DNA from: Bacteroidota bacterium
GTDB lineage: Bacteria > Bacteroidota > Bacteroidia > Chitinophagales > Chitinophagaceae
Length of the DNA stretch: 6,789 bases
Assembly (NCBI GenBank): GCA_005883855.1
Contig: VBAU01000167.1
Coordinates: forward strand, 791-7,579
Direction: 5' to 3'
The notes beneath the pieces were generated by a model, which was not told the DNA's origin, ran no database searches, and worked only from the letters and a program-made list of their open reading frames with translations. Of the stretch, positions 6,346 through 6,789 are shown one piece after another. Position numbers and translations under genes: made by a program. The number at the start of each line of letters is the position of its first letter. Position 1 is the first letter of the stretch.

Positions 6346-6789
6346 CTACCTTTGTACCCGACCACTGGCGTCTCCTTTCATTAAGTCTTTCACTTCATTC
6401 AGCGTTGCATGGTTAAAATCGCCGGGAATGGTATGTTTCAATGCCGATGCTGCGACTCCGAATTCAGCAGCATCTTTCATTGCCATTCCTGTAACGAGCC
6501 CATAGATAAATCCGCTGGCAAACGAATCCCCGCTGCCAACACGATCTACGATACGAACTTCATACTGCCTCGTATGATAAAACTCTTTGCCATCATACAC
6601 CAATGCGCTCCATCCGTTGTCGGAAGCGCTGTGACTCTCCCTCAGCGTCGACGCGACGTACTTAAATCCAAATTTATCCTTCATTTGTTTGAATACACTC
6701 TTATACCCATCTATGTTTAATTCGCCCTTTGTAACGTCGGTGCCTTCGGCTTTGAAGCCAAGAGTAGTTTCTGCATCTTCCTCGTTGCC
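6346..6789 (-). CDS. kdgK: 2-keto-3-deoxygluconate kinase (PfkB family), C-terminal part
   Basis: The frame enters from the right edge and ends at TAG 6348-6346, so 147 C-terminal residues are visible. The N-terminal half lies outside the window. The PfkB signature VDRVGSGDSFASGFIYGL is present, with the catalytic aspartate (codon 6526-6528) that activates the sugar hydroxyl and with its anion-hole glycines. Upstream residues GNEEDAETTLG match the region just before the ATP-binding part in KdgK-type ribokinases. The enzyme phosphorylates 2-keto-3-deoxygluconate to KDPG, the substrate of the aldolase encoded next, which favours KdgK over fructokinase or ribokinase. An ATG at 6684 is internal, not the start. 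The tail KGDASGRVQR is short and polar. About 220 bases separate it from eda. Confidence 0.88.
   Translation of the reverse strand, partial: GNEEDAETTLGFKAEGTDVTKGELNIDGYKSVFKQMKDKFGFKYVASTLRESHSASDNGWSALVYDGKEFYHTRQYEVRIVDRVGSGDSFASGFIYGLVTGMAMKDAAEFGVAASALKHTIPGDFNHATLNEVKDLMKGDASGRVQR

Noticed and set aside
6140..6505. 121-codon plus-strand open frame across the kdgK-eda gap
   Set aside because: It overlaps the conserved C-terminus of kdgK on the opposite strand and two repeat elements, and its protein has no plausible domain.

Overview
The window looks like chromosome of a bacillithiol-using Bacteroidota (Cytophagales or Chitinophagaceae-like). The clues are a YtxJ-type bacillithiol-system protein, three sites close to the Bacteroidota -7 promoter consensus TAnnTTTG, few Shine-Dalgarno sequences, moderate-to-low G+C, and protein sequences typical of that phylum. 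This placement is inferred from sequence character only.

Layout, left to right. Bases 1-623 (+) hold the 3' end of a conserved gene of unknown function. Bases 642-3259 (-) hold three genes, in transcription order: a DnaQ-type 3'-5' exonuclease with a C-terminal FGKHKGR domain, a polyprenol-phosphate mannosyltransferase broken by a 17-bp tandem duplication, and an EamA-family (DMT) transporter. Bases 3260-3643 are a divergent, mostly non-coding promoter region. Bases 3644-4131 (+) hold a 41-residue lipoprotein gene followed 23 bases later by ytxJ. Bases 4136-6789 (-) hold a sugar-acid catabolic cluster: the 3' end of a 2-keto-3-deoxygluconate kinase gene (kdgK), then KDPG aldolase (eda), then an ACS-family MFS transporter of the hexuronate type.

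The right-hand cluster makes metabolic sense. The transporter brings in a hexuronate or related acid. After conversion to 2-keto-3-deoxygluconate by enzymes not in the window, KdgK phosphorylates it and the aldolase splits the product to pyruvate and glyceraldehyde 3-phosphate. eda and the transporter gene lie 7 bases apart. kdgK and eda are separated by about 220 bases that carry two hairpin-forming repeat-like elements.

The main oddity is the 17-bp imperfect tandem duplication at 2333-2366. It splits the mannosyltransferase gene into two frames. Removing either copy restores one continuous 265-codon frame with the same protein sequence. This may be a recent mutation, a reversible on/off switch, or an artefact of assembling mixed strains. 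No clearly novel multi-gene system is visible.
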